From contig JBAZAX010000007.1 of the NCBI GenBank assembly GCA_041671765.1, positions 1 to 64,000 of the forward strand: a DNA stretch of 64,000 nt. Direction: 5' to 3'. Below, piece after piece: positions 58,025 through 64,000 of this stretch; positions within the stretch are counted from its first letter, which is position 1; each line of letters begins with the position of its first letter. Under the pieces are notes generated by a model, which saw only the letters and a program-made list of their open reading frames with translations, made no database searches and was not told the DNA's origin. This DNA is from JBAZAX01 sp041671765 (GTDB taxonomy: Bacteria; Babelota; Babeliae; Babelales; RVW-14). Position numbers and translations under genes: made by a program.

Positions 58025-58394
58025 TTTGATACTATCGGTCAAATTTAGGAACAAATCAAATGGTTTTTGTACGTCCCAGTCGATGTTTTCCCCCTCCATT
58101 CTCAAGTTCGATAGTATCAGTTTTATAAGTTGGCGCTTTTCTTCCACTTCAGAACTCGTAAATAATTCATGAGCACGGTTTACTATCTCCAGCACGTATT
58201 TTGCGCTCATAAAATAGTTATCTTCCGCCCCCTGTAAACTTTCAATTCGAATCGTAATTTCGGTCAGTTGAAAATGCCCCAGTGGCATATAATTCAAATG
58301 TCTTTTTAACAATTTCACTTGCATATTCATAAACAATAATATCAGTATTAACATCATCTTTTTTCTGGTTTAAATAAATTTTATTTGCAGCCAT
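58013..58394 (-). pseudogene. Decayed large serine recombinase at tRNA-Asp
   Basis: Two fragments in different minus-strand frames. The first (58242-58394) reads ...V-Y-E-Y-A-S-E-I-V-K-K-T-F-E-L-Y-A-T-G-A-F-S, typical of the Recombinase domain of large serine integrases. The second (58013-58240 region) reads ...A-H-E-L-F-T-S-S-E-V-E-E-K-R-Q-L-I-K-L-I-L-S-N-L, then P-F-D-L-F-L and ends K-W-R-G, the C-terminal coiled-coil end of the same enzymes. The catalytic domain and about 200 residues between the fragments are missing. Its last codons overlap the tRNA 3' end (58013-58024). It marks a past integrative element. Confidence 0.78.
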
Positions 58395-58492
58395 TGTCCC
58401 ATATTTGGATAAAGTAAAAAGATATCGTTTACACCCAATATTTATGCTATTATGTATTTAAATAAATAAGTAAATTTTAACAGGAGTATGAA

Positions 58493-58744
58493 ATGAGTTT
58501 AAAAAACGACACATCACGTATGACAATAGATATTCCCAAAGCAAGTCATAAACAACTTAAGACTCTCTCAGCCGTCTTAGGAAAAAGCATTAGAGAGATT
58601 GTAACTGAATCAATCGAAGACTATCTTCACCACGTTAAGTTACCGAATAAAAAAACGCTCAAATCCATTCAAGACGTTGAAAATGATACGAATCTTACAA
58701 AAACAAAAAGTGCCAAAGATCTTTTTAAAAAATTGGGTATATAA
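58493..58744 (+). CDS. Ribbon-helix-helix antitoxin-like protein
   Basis: 83 residues. M-T-I-D-I-P-K-A-S-H-K-Q-L-K-T-L-S-A-V-L-G-K-S-I-R-E-I-V is a ribbon-helix-helix core (about 10-45), and the charged C-terminus resembles the toxin-binding part of RelB/ParD-like antitoxins. AGGAGT precedes the ATG. Its stop overlaps an ATG (TAATG, 58742-58746) as in toxin-antitoxin operons, but the downstream frame is degraded. It may therefore be an orphan regulator left by a lost toxin. Confidence 0.75.
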   Translation: MSLKNDTSRMTIDIPKASHKQLKTLSAVLGKSIREIVTESIEDYLHHVKLPNKKTLKSIQDVENDTNLTKTKSAKDLFKKLGI

Positions 58745-58858
58745 TGTTAACGCTTATTTATCTAAAGATTAACCAAATCAGAGATTACTGAAATAGAGCT
58801 GAAAGCTCAAATTGAACATCAAGCAATACTGGAAGCCAAATATATTAAATCGTTATAA
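58744..58858 (+). pseudogene. Degraded gene following the antitoxin
   Basis: An ATG overlapping the upstream stop opens a 15-residue frame (M-L-T-L-I-Y-L-K-I-N-Q-I-R-D-Y) that ends at 58791. In another frame, 58766-58858, a coding-like tail reads R-L-T-K-S-E-I-T-E-I-E-L-K-A-Q-I-E-H-Q-A before the stop at 58858. This looks like a frameshifted or deleted small gene, placed where a toxin would be. The family is not recognised. Confidence 0.4.
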
Positions 58859-58869
58859 AAGGATCTGTA

Positions 58870-60279
58870 ATGAAGATGCCGCAATTAAAAGCAATCGTCA
58901 AACATGGAGAGTCTGAGATATTAGAGTTCAAAACTTCAACAGGATCACTCGATGGTGCAATGAAAACAGTGTGTGCTTTTTTGAATAGTGAAACAGGTGG
59001 CACAGTTATTTTTGGCGTCAAAGATAATGGCCAAATCGTTGGACAAGAAGTTACAGACAAAACGCGAAAAGAGATTGCTGTAGAATTAAGCAAAATAGAA
59101 CCACATGCAAAAGTTGATGTTCAATTCGTAAAAGTTGCAGGAAATCACCAAGCCATTGTCTTGCTGGTAACCCCTGGCGAGAAAGCTCCGTACACCTATG
59201 ATGGTCGAGCATTTATCCGTAATCAATCAACAACTGGAAGAATGGCAAAAGAAGAGTATATGTATCTGCACAACCAAAATAATCCTACGTTATGGGAAGG
59301 ATTAACGAGCTCTTCGTGTAAGTTAAGCGATCTTGATCACAATCGAATCAGAGAAGTTGCTCGTCTAGCAGTTGCTGAAAAAAGACTCCCAGAGATAGCC
59401 ATGAAAGCAAGTATTCAGGGTATCCTCAAAAAATTTAAGTTGATAATAAATGAAAAGCTCACAAACGCTGCAGTAATCTTGTTTTGTAAAAACGAGCAAA
59501 AACAATTTATGCAATCCAGCATTAAGCTTGCACGTTTTGCCGGAACTGATAAAACCAAATTCTTAGATACCAAAATGTTTAATGCAAATGCATTTGATCT
59601 ATACGATAAAGCAATCGATTTTCTAACCTTTAGCTTGCCAGTAGAAGCTCGAATAGAACCCGGCAACCCTAAACGCGTTGAAGAGCCTGCCATACCTTAT
59701 AATGTTTTACGAGAAGCGATTACCAATGCCTTGGTTCATCGTGATTATAGCCACGCGGGAGGCTCAATAGATATTGCGGTTTATGATGACCGCATAAACA
59801 TTTCTAATATTGGCTCTTTGCCAAAGGGCGTTCTTTTAACGCAATTATCAAAAGAACATCCATCAATTGCGCGAAATCCCCTTATCGCACATGTGTTCTA
59901 TTTATGCGGAAAAATTGAAAAATGGGGCCGTGGTACACTTGATATGATTCAAGATTGCAAAAGAGCAGGCAATCCACTACCAAAATTCGAAGAAATTGGC
60001 GGAAGTTTTTCAGTAACATTGCCACTTAAAAGATCGATTCGGTCAGCCAGATTTATCAGTGAAACACTGCAAGACACGTCTATAACGTTAACAACTCGAC
60101 AAAAAGAGATACTGGATATTCTGAAGCAAGGACCGCTTAAAATGCCTAAAATCATCGAGAAAATGAACACGAAGCTATCCTTTAGAATGATGCAACTTGA
60201 GCTTGCCAAACTAAAAAAAATGTCGCTCATAAAATCCACTGGGAGAACCAAATCCACTCTCTGGAGCCTAGCCAATTAG
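58870..60279 (+). CDS. AlbA/Schlafen-type DNA-binding and HATPase-like transcription regulator
   Basis: 469 residues. AlbA_2 (divergent AAA-4/Schlafen) domain about 10-125: G-E-S-E-I-L-E-F-K-T-S, then T-V-C-A-F-L-N-S-E-T-G-G-T-V-I-F-G-V. Central region 130-275 leads to an ATP-binding HATPase_c_4-like domain (about 275-390) with R-E-A-I-T-N-A-L-V-H-R-D-Y and F-Y-L-C-G-K-I-E-K-W-G-R-G-T. C-terminal winged helix about 400-465. Members are often named RecG-like helicases by error; they are regulators. AAAAGGAT precedes the ATG. It belongs to the accessory region next to tRNA-Asp and may be mobile. Confidence 0.9.
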   Translation: MKMPQLKAIVKHGESEILEFKTSTGSLDGAMKTVCAFLNSETGGTVIFGVKDNGQIVGQEVTDKTRKEIAVELSKIEPHAKVDVQFVKVAGNHQAIVLLVTPGEKAPYTYDGRAFIRNQSTTGRMAKEEYMYLHNQNNPTLWEGLTSSSCKLSDLDHNRIREVARLAVAEKRLPEIAMKASIQGILKKFKLIINEKLTNAAVILFCKNEQKQFMQSSIKLARFAGTDKTKFLDTKMFNANAFDLYDKAIDFLTFSLPVEARIEPGNPKRVEEPAIPYNVLREAITNALVHRDYSHAGGSIDIAVYDDRINISNIGSLPKGVLLTQLSKEHPSIARNPLIAHVFYLCGKIEKWGRGTLDMIQDCKRAGNPLPKFEEIGGSFSVTLPLKRSIRSARFISETLQDTSITLTTRQKEILDILKQGPLKMPKIIEKMNTKLSFRMMQLELAKLKKMSLIKSTGRTKSTLWSLAN

Positions 60280-60283
60280 AATC

Positions 60284-60331
60284 GCGAAATGATTGCGAAA
60301 TGATTGCGAAATGATTGCGAAATGATTGCGA
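60284..60331 (+). repeat. 11-bp tandem repeat after the AlbA/HATPase gene
   Basis: Four perfect copies of GCGAAATGATT plus GCGA, starting five bases after the stop codon. The unit length is not a multiple of three and there is no unique spacer, so this is a minisatellite and not a CRISPR array. Length variation here would not shift the upstream frame. Confidence 0.9.
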
Positions 60332-60549
60332 CGCAGTTCTAAACCTTACACATCTTAAATTTTATAACCTGTTCTTTTATAATGCCAAACGAATTATTAG
60401 CGTTTGGCATTTTTACTTTCTTAGCATCTGTTAACTGGAAAATGGTTGTGAAAAAAATTGACTTTGTTCGGCAACAAGTTACCCTATGGAAAAAAGTTAT
60501 GCATAACAGTTAAACAATATAACCCAAAAATGTTTATACAAGGCCAAAA

Positions 60550-61563
60550 ATGCTACAATTACGTAAACTTTACTTATGTCTGTTTTTTGTGAGTCTTGAG
60601 ACTGCATACGCCTATACACCAACAACATGGATAGAAGGAACTCCCAACAATCTCTTTTCCCCTCCATGTGTTTCAAATGTGCATGGCAGATTCAAAAAAT
60701 GTTCACCGTGGCAAGGCCATGTGCAAGCAAATCTTTTCAGTGTGGTACAACCCAACGAATCTTATTATGGATATGAAGGATATGGAATTGCGCTACAAGG
60801 CCACCTACACCTAGATGGATTACTGAAAGGCTTATATGTGCAACTCTATGTTCCGACGCTTTTAGTACATGAAAAGATACGTAGGTGGAGCTGGTTAAGT
60901 GGACCGCAAAAATATTATAGTGGTTACTCCGCTTCCATAGCTGATATTCCCACTTTGATAGGATGGGAGGCAATTCAAAGAAAAAGTTGGCATGTTTCAG
61001 GGTATTTTGTTGGAACAATTCCCACGTCAAAACATAAATTATTTCATCATGGATTAGCGTATCCATCTATTTCGTATAATCGTCAATTTTCATGTGCTCC
61101 CGGGCTGGAGAATTTTGTTCGTTTATGGGGAAAACCGAAGCACCATATTGATTGGCTTACTGAAGCTGATGTAACATTTCGGCGGGGCTTTAATGACACA
61201 TGGGTCACGATCAATTGGACGGATAATTCAAGTACATTGGTACCAATAAGAATTCATGCAAATCGGATGTATAGAGTTCGATCGGATATAGCATATAAAT
61301 TTAAGCATTTTATCAGTGATTTTGGAGTGCAATATCTCAATATCCCCGAAGAAGAATGCTCTTTAATTAATCAACCACCGACATCAATGGATACGGTTAT
61401 CAGTCCCAGCCAAGAGATGTGGGATGTATTTTTGGACATAGGCTGGGAAATGCAACTTGCTAAATTACCATCATATGTCACGATTGGCGTACACTATGGA
61501 ATAGGCGAAGCTAATACCCCTGAATATTGGGATATTAATGTAAAAGTTGGCACACAATTTTGA
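60550..61563 (+). CDS. Predicted outer-membrane beta-barrel protein
   Basis: 337 residues. Signal peptide about 1-21 (ends A-Y-A). The mature sequence has many alternating short strands with Tyr/Trp/His and turns, e.g. G-L-Y-V-Q-L-Y-V-P, S-Y-V-T-I-G-V-H-Y-G-I, and finishes with V-G-T-Q-F, a terminal Phe of the kind recognised by BamA. The family is not recognised and the strand count was not computed. It has AAGGCC upstream of the ATG. A porin or surface protein is likely; the Met junction is absent. Confidence 0.6.
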   Translation: MLQLRKLYLCLFFVSLETAYAYTPTTWIEGTPNNLFSPPCVSNVHGRFKKCSPWQGHVQANLFSVVQPNESYYGYEGYGIALQGHLHLDGLLKGLYVQLYVPTLLVHEKIRRWSWLSGPQKYYSGYSASIADIPTLIGWEAIQRKSWHVSGYFVGTIPTSKHKLFHHGLAYPSISYNRQFSCAPGLENFVRLWGKPKHHIDWLTEADVTFRRGFNDTWVTINWTDNSSTLVPIRIHANRMYRVRSDIAYKFKHFISDFGVQYLNIPEEECSLINQPPTSMDTVISPSQEMWDVFLDIGWEMQLAKLPSYVTIGVHYGIGEANTPEYWDINVKVGTQF

Positions 61564-61747
61564 AGCTCGTGATAAATAATTTGATTTAAAAAACAAGGTC
61601 CGCAAATCTTGCAAATCTTATTCTTTTGTTCTTGAAGAGACATGAATATCTCATTCTAATTAGTTATTTCTAATTTTAGTTGAGATTTTGTTAAAGATTT
61701 AAGATACTAAAATTCAAAGTGAGTTGTAAAAAGAGAAGTGTAGTAAT

Positions 61748-61987
61748 ATGACGCCAAATATTTTAAGGTATAAAAATTACAGGTTCTTTTTCTTTTCTCG
61801 CGAGGAATCCAGAATGCACGTGCATGTTAGATCTTCTGAAGGAGAAGCGAAATTTTGGATTAAACCTATGATTGCACTTGCAGATTATAGTGGATACTCG
61901 GAACGACAGATAAGAGAACTTGCAAAGATTGTGGAAAAATATGAAAAAGAAATCCAAAAATCTTGGGAACTCTATTTCGGTTGCTGA
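61748..61987 (+). CDS. DUF4160 protein of a DUF4160/DUF2442 pair
   Basis: 79 residues with the DUF4160 pattern: Y-R-F-F-F-F-S-R-E-E-S-R-M-H-V-H-V, E-A-K-F-W-I, Y-S-G-Y-S-E-R-Q-I-R-E-L and W-E-L-Y-F-G. DUF4160 is found next to DUF2442, as here, in gene pairs listed as putative toxin-antitoxin systems. The two conserved His (H-V-H) may bind a metal or form an active site. It ends in a Cys that is not a CaaX. Its end overlaps the next gene by 47 bases. Confidence 0.88.
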   Translation: MTPNILRYKNYRFFFFSREESRMHVHVRSSEGEAKFWIKPMIALADYSGYSERQIRELAKIVEKYEKEIQKSWELYFGC

Positions 61988-62207
61988 AATCCAAGGTATA
62001 TCAAAACAGGGGTTATGGATTTTTGTAAAAGATCAGGAATTTTTCCTGCCATTTGATGAATATCCATGGTTTGCAAAGGCAACAATTAATCAGATCTATG
62101 ATTTTGAGCTTTATCACGAAAAGCATCTGCATTGGCCATCTTTGGATGTTGATTTGGACGTTGATTCACTTAAATATCCTGAGGCATATCCATTGAAATG
62201 CAAATAA
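61941..62207 (+). CDS. DUF2442 protein of a DUF4160/DUF2442 pair
   Basis: 88 residues from the ATG at 61941; an in-frame TTG at 61920 is less likely. G-L-W-I-F-V-K-D-Q-E-F-F-L-P-F-D-E-Y-P-W-F, A-T-I-N-Q-I and H-L-H-W-P-S-L-D-V-D-L are the DUF2442 pattern. Overlap with the DUF4160 gene points to translational coupling. Which member is the toxin is not established; both occur in mobile or accessory regions. Confidence 0.85.
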   Translation: MKKKSKNLGNSISVAEIQGISKQGLWIFVKDQEFFLPFDEYPWFAKATINQIYDFELYHEKHLHWPSLDVDLDVDSLKYPEAYPLKCK

Positions 62208-62439
62208 GATTTTTGAAGGCAACTCAAGCTCGCTCACCAAAGTTTTTAAAACGATATAAAAAATGCCTTAAACCCTAATTTTATTACAATTTCAAAGCCA
62301 AATAAGCCCCGCCACACCACAATTATTTCATTTGTAATTAATTCCCCATTTTTACCCCCACCCCATTTGTTAAAGACGGCCAGATCAGGCAAGCTAGATT
62401 CAGGTTAAGAATTTTTAGTAATTTATTGGGGGTTATATC

Positions 62440-62877
62440 ATGAAGCTTCGCATTATCCTTTTTGTGTTAATGACATCTATGATTGGAGTATCGTTTGCAG
62501 CAAAGCCTTACAAATCTCGCGCGCCTGAGCGTTATGAATTGCAACAGCATGAATTGCAACAACTTTTGGATGCACCAGCTAAGCTTCAAGCCAAGCCTGT
62601 TTTATTCTATGATCTGGCTAAATTTTTAAAAAATGTTTTGGCGTTTTCAGATATACAGAAAATATCGAATGACGCAATACGCCTTAAAGCTTTAAAAGAA
62701 CTAAATACCAAAAAAATTCCTGCTGTGTTTGCTTCAATTGCAAATCGGTTGGGAGCTTGTGCTGTAATTCCGTATGACAATTATCTCAATGAGTATCGTG
62801 CATACATTGCACCTGGGTATGACATAACTCAAGAAGCTATTGATCAGTTAAATAGAGAATATCTGGCTAGAAAATAA
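62440..62877 (+). CDS. Small secreted protein of unknown function
   Basis: 145 residues. Signal peptide about 1-20 (ends S-F-A-A). The mature part is helical and charged, with an L-Q-Q-H-E-L-Q-Q-L repeat near 34-42 and one Cys near 107. The ribosome site region (GGGGGTTATATCATGAA) is close to that of the CaaX genes at 5502 and 6604, but no Met junction or CaaX box is present. The family is not recognised. Confidence 0.65.
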   Translation: MKLRIILFVLMTSMIGVSFAAKPYKSRAPERYELQQHELQQLLDAPAKLQAKPVLFYDLAKFLKNVLAFSDIQKISNDAIRLKALKELNTKKIPAVFASIANRLGACAVIPYDNYLNEYRAYIAPGYDITQEAIDQLNREYLARK

Positions 62878-62963
62878 ATTTTAAGAGGGGCACTTTTATG
62901 AAAGAAATAAAAGGCTGTCTCTAGATATCGAATGGTTTTATGTGTGGAGGTTTTTGTAAGATC

Positions 62964-63764
62964 ATGAATGATGCTGTTAATAATGCGAATAAAAATCCTG
63001 TTGCTGATGTAATCATCAATGGCGCCAAAAGAATCAGAAATATTTATAGCCCGATTTCAGACAAACCATTTAAAATCAGTCGAAGTAAACTCGATCTGTT
63101 TTTAGAATGTCCTTGCTGCTTTTACATTGACCGTAAACTTGGTGTTAAGCGCCCCGATACCCCTCCATACTCTCTTAATATTGCTGTCGATGAACTTTTG
63201 AAAAAAGAATTTGATGCTTGTCGCAAAACACAAACCCCACATCCAATTTTTCTTGACCACAATCTTGGTTTTATTCCATTTGAACATCCTGATATTGATA
63301 AATGGCGTGATTCACTTCATCACGGGGTTCAGTATGCAGTGCCAAATACCAATCTTATGATTACGGGTGGTATTGACGATGTTTGTATTAACCCCAAAAC
63401 GCAAGAACTTATTGTTGTTGATTACAAGGCAACTTCTAAGAAAGGCCCAATAACGCTTGATGAAGACTGGCAGATTGCATACAAGAGACAGATTGAAGTC
63501 TATCAATGGTTATTCCGCAAAAACGGTTTCAAGGTCTCTAAGATAGCATATTTTGTTTATTGCAACGGAAAAAAGTCTGCTGCGTCTTTTGATAAATGTT
63601 TAAATTTTGAAGTCTCACTGATTGCGTATGAGGGAGATGATTCTTGGGTGGAGCCAACTGTAATGAAATTGTATCAGTGCCTGCAATCTGATGTGATTCC
63701 AATGCATGACAGCGAATGTGAGTATGGGCAGTATTTTTGTGCAGTAAATGGGGTATTGAAATGA
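62964..63764 (+). CDS. PD-(D/E)XK nuclease-like protein
   Basis: 266 residues from 62964 (TGGAGG about 13 bases upstream); an ATG at 62940 in the same frame would add eight residues and lacks a ribosome site. The core has S-R-S-K-L-D-L-F-L-E-C-P near the N-terminus, then G-G-I-D-D-V, I-V-V-D-Y-K-A-T (D...D-x-K) and Q-I-E-V-Y-Q-W-L, matching RecB/Cas4-type PD-(D/E)XK nucleases. Cys in E-C-P-C-C and C-E-Y-G-Q-Y-F-C could form a small cluster. No cas genes or CRISPR array are visible, so a Cas4 role is not supported. Its stop overlaps the next start (ATGA). Confidence 0.78.
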   Translation: MNDAVNNANKNPVADVIINGAKRIRNIYSPISDKPFKISRSKLDLFLECPCCFYIDRKLGVKRPDTPPYSLNIAVDELLKKEFDACRKTQTPHPIFLDHNLGFIPFEHPDIDKWRDSLHHGVQYAVPNTNLMITGGIDDVCINPKTQELIVVDYKATSKKGPITLDEDWQIAYKRQIEVYQWLFRKNGFKVSKIAYFVYCNGKKSAASFDKCLNFEVSLIAYEGDDSWVEPTVMKLYQCLQSDVIPMHDSECEYGQYFCAVNGVLK

Positions 63765-64000
63765 ATATGAAACAAGAAGGTAAAGATTCTAAAAAAATGA
63801 ATCTTGTTAATTATATAAAATATTGTCTTGGCTATGTAAAGCTTGCGCGAGAACGTACAAGTGCAGCACAGTATAATGAATCTTTGTCTTTACCTTCCAG
63901 TTATTTTGACTTAGCAGGACTTTTTAGTGAAGATTTAGATGAATCAAATAAATCAACAAAGTTGGTAAAACTTAAAACTTTTTATAAGTATGATCCTACA
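63761..64000 (+). CDS. Protein of unknown function, N-terminal fragment
   Basis: 80 codons are visible before the window ends. It overlaps the PD-(D/E)XK gene by four bases (ATGA), so it is translationally coupled and probably part of the same system. The visible part is helical and basic (L-V-N-Y-I-K-Y-C-L-G-Y-V-K-L-A-R-E-R) and has no signal peptide. No family is recognised from this fragment. Confidence 0.6.
   Translation, partial: MNMKQEGKDSKKMNLVNYIKYCLGYVKLARERTSAAQYNESLSLPSSYFDLAGLFSEDLDESNKSTKLVKLKTFYKYDPT

Noticed and set aside
60284..60331. CRISPR-like tandem repeat
   Set aside because: The 11-bp units follow one another directly without spacers; it is a minisatellite.
61748..61987. 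Prenylation or lipidation signal at the C-terminal Cys of the DUF4160 protein
   Set aside because: A terminal Cys alone is not a CaaX box and the protein lacks a signal peptide.
62899..62925. Eight-codon frame M-K-E-I-K-G-C-L with a GAGGGG site upstream
   Set aside because: Too short to support, no conservation evidence; may be a chance frame or an upstream leader peptide.
62964..63764. Cas4 nuclease
   Set aside because: Only the PD-(D/E)XK core is seen; no cas genes or repeat array lie in the window.

Overview
The window is AT-rich, compact DNA from a Gram-negative bacterium. Lipid A genes (lpxA, lpxI), a LolC/E-type permease, an OMP-like protein and MacA/MacB pumps point to an outer membrane. 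It also carries three ankyrin proteins, two RING-like proteins, an F-box-like domain and many small proteins with N-terminal signal peptides. The few metabolic genes are mostly salvage genes (upp, guanine deaminase, D-Ala-D-Ala dipeptidase). This profile fits an obligate intracellular or protist-associated bacterium. Candidatus Dependentiae (TM6) is my best guess; it rests on gene style, not on a marker-gene search.

Layout. 1-4.2 kb: PHP/GrpB pair, GNAT, secreted orphan, ABC-2 exporter. 4.2-7.8 kb: VanX-type dipeptidase carrying a palindromic repeat inside its coding region, a MITE-like repeat, then two adjacent effector-like proteins. 7.9-18.8 kb: LolC-like permease, guanine deaminase, pgk, and two MacA/MacB-type sets (the first without its own ATPase). 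18.8-27.8 kb: ankyrin protein with a probable frameshift, rsmG, a 33-residue Cys-rich protein, upp, a methyltransferase cassette flanked by 24-bp direct repeats, M3 peptidase. 28-37 kb: thioredoxin-like protein, TPR lipoprotein, dnaA, rsmH, spoVG, tRNA-Gln, then lpxA-(gnnA-like)-lpxI. 37-57 kb: secreted proteins mixed with ftsW, tsaE, atpG, uvrB and a ferritin. 57.3-64 kb: pilin, then tRNA-Asp with a decayed serine recombinase against its 3' end, opening an accessory region (RHH antitoxin, AlbA/HATPase regulator, DUF4160/DUF2442 pair, PD-(D/E)XK protein).

The main discovery candidate is a set of secreted effector-like proteins with eukaryotic targeting signals. Four signal-peptide proteins end in perfect CaaX prenylation boxes (CAIQ, CEIM, CSLQ, CSIL). 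The CAIQ protein also has a RING-like domain, and the CSIL protein contains a near-perfect PAM2 motif, the peptide that binds the MLLE domain of eukaryotic poly(A)-binding protein. These four and nine other effector-like proteins share a Met directly after the signal peptide in the pattern [AVL]-x-small-Met; ordinary envelope proteins here lack it. Together this suggests proteins exported through Sec, released into host cytoplasm and lipidated by host enzymes.

A second theme is a layered set of small palindromic repeats. Two copies of a 36-bp element are inserted, cleanly and without target duplication, at the same TGARCTTG site in two unrelated host repeats.

All family assignments come from reading motifs; no database search was run.
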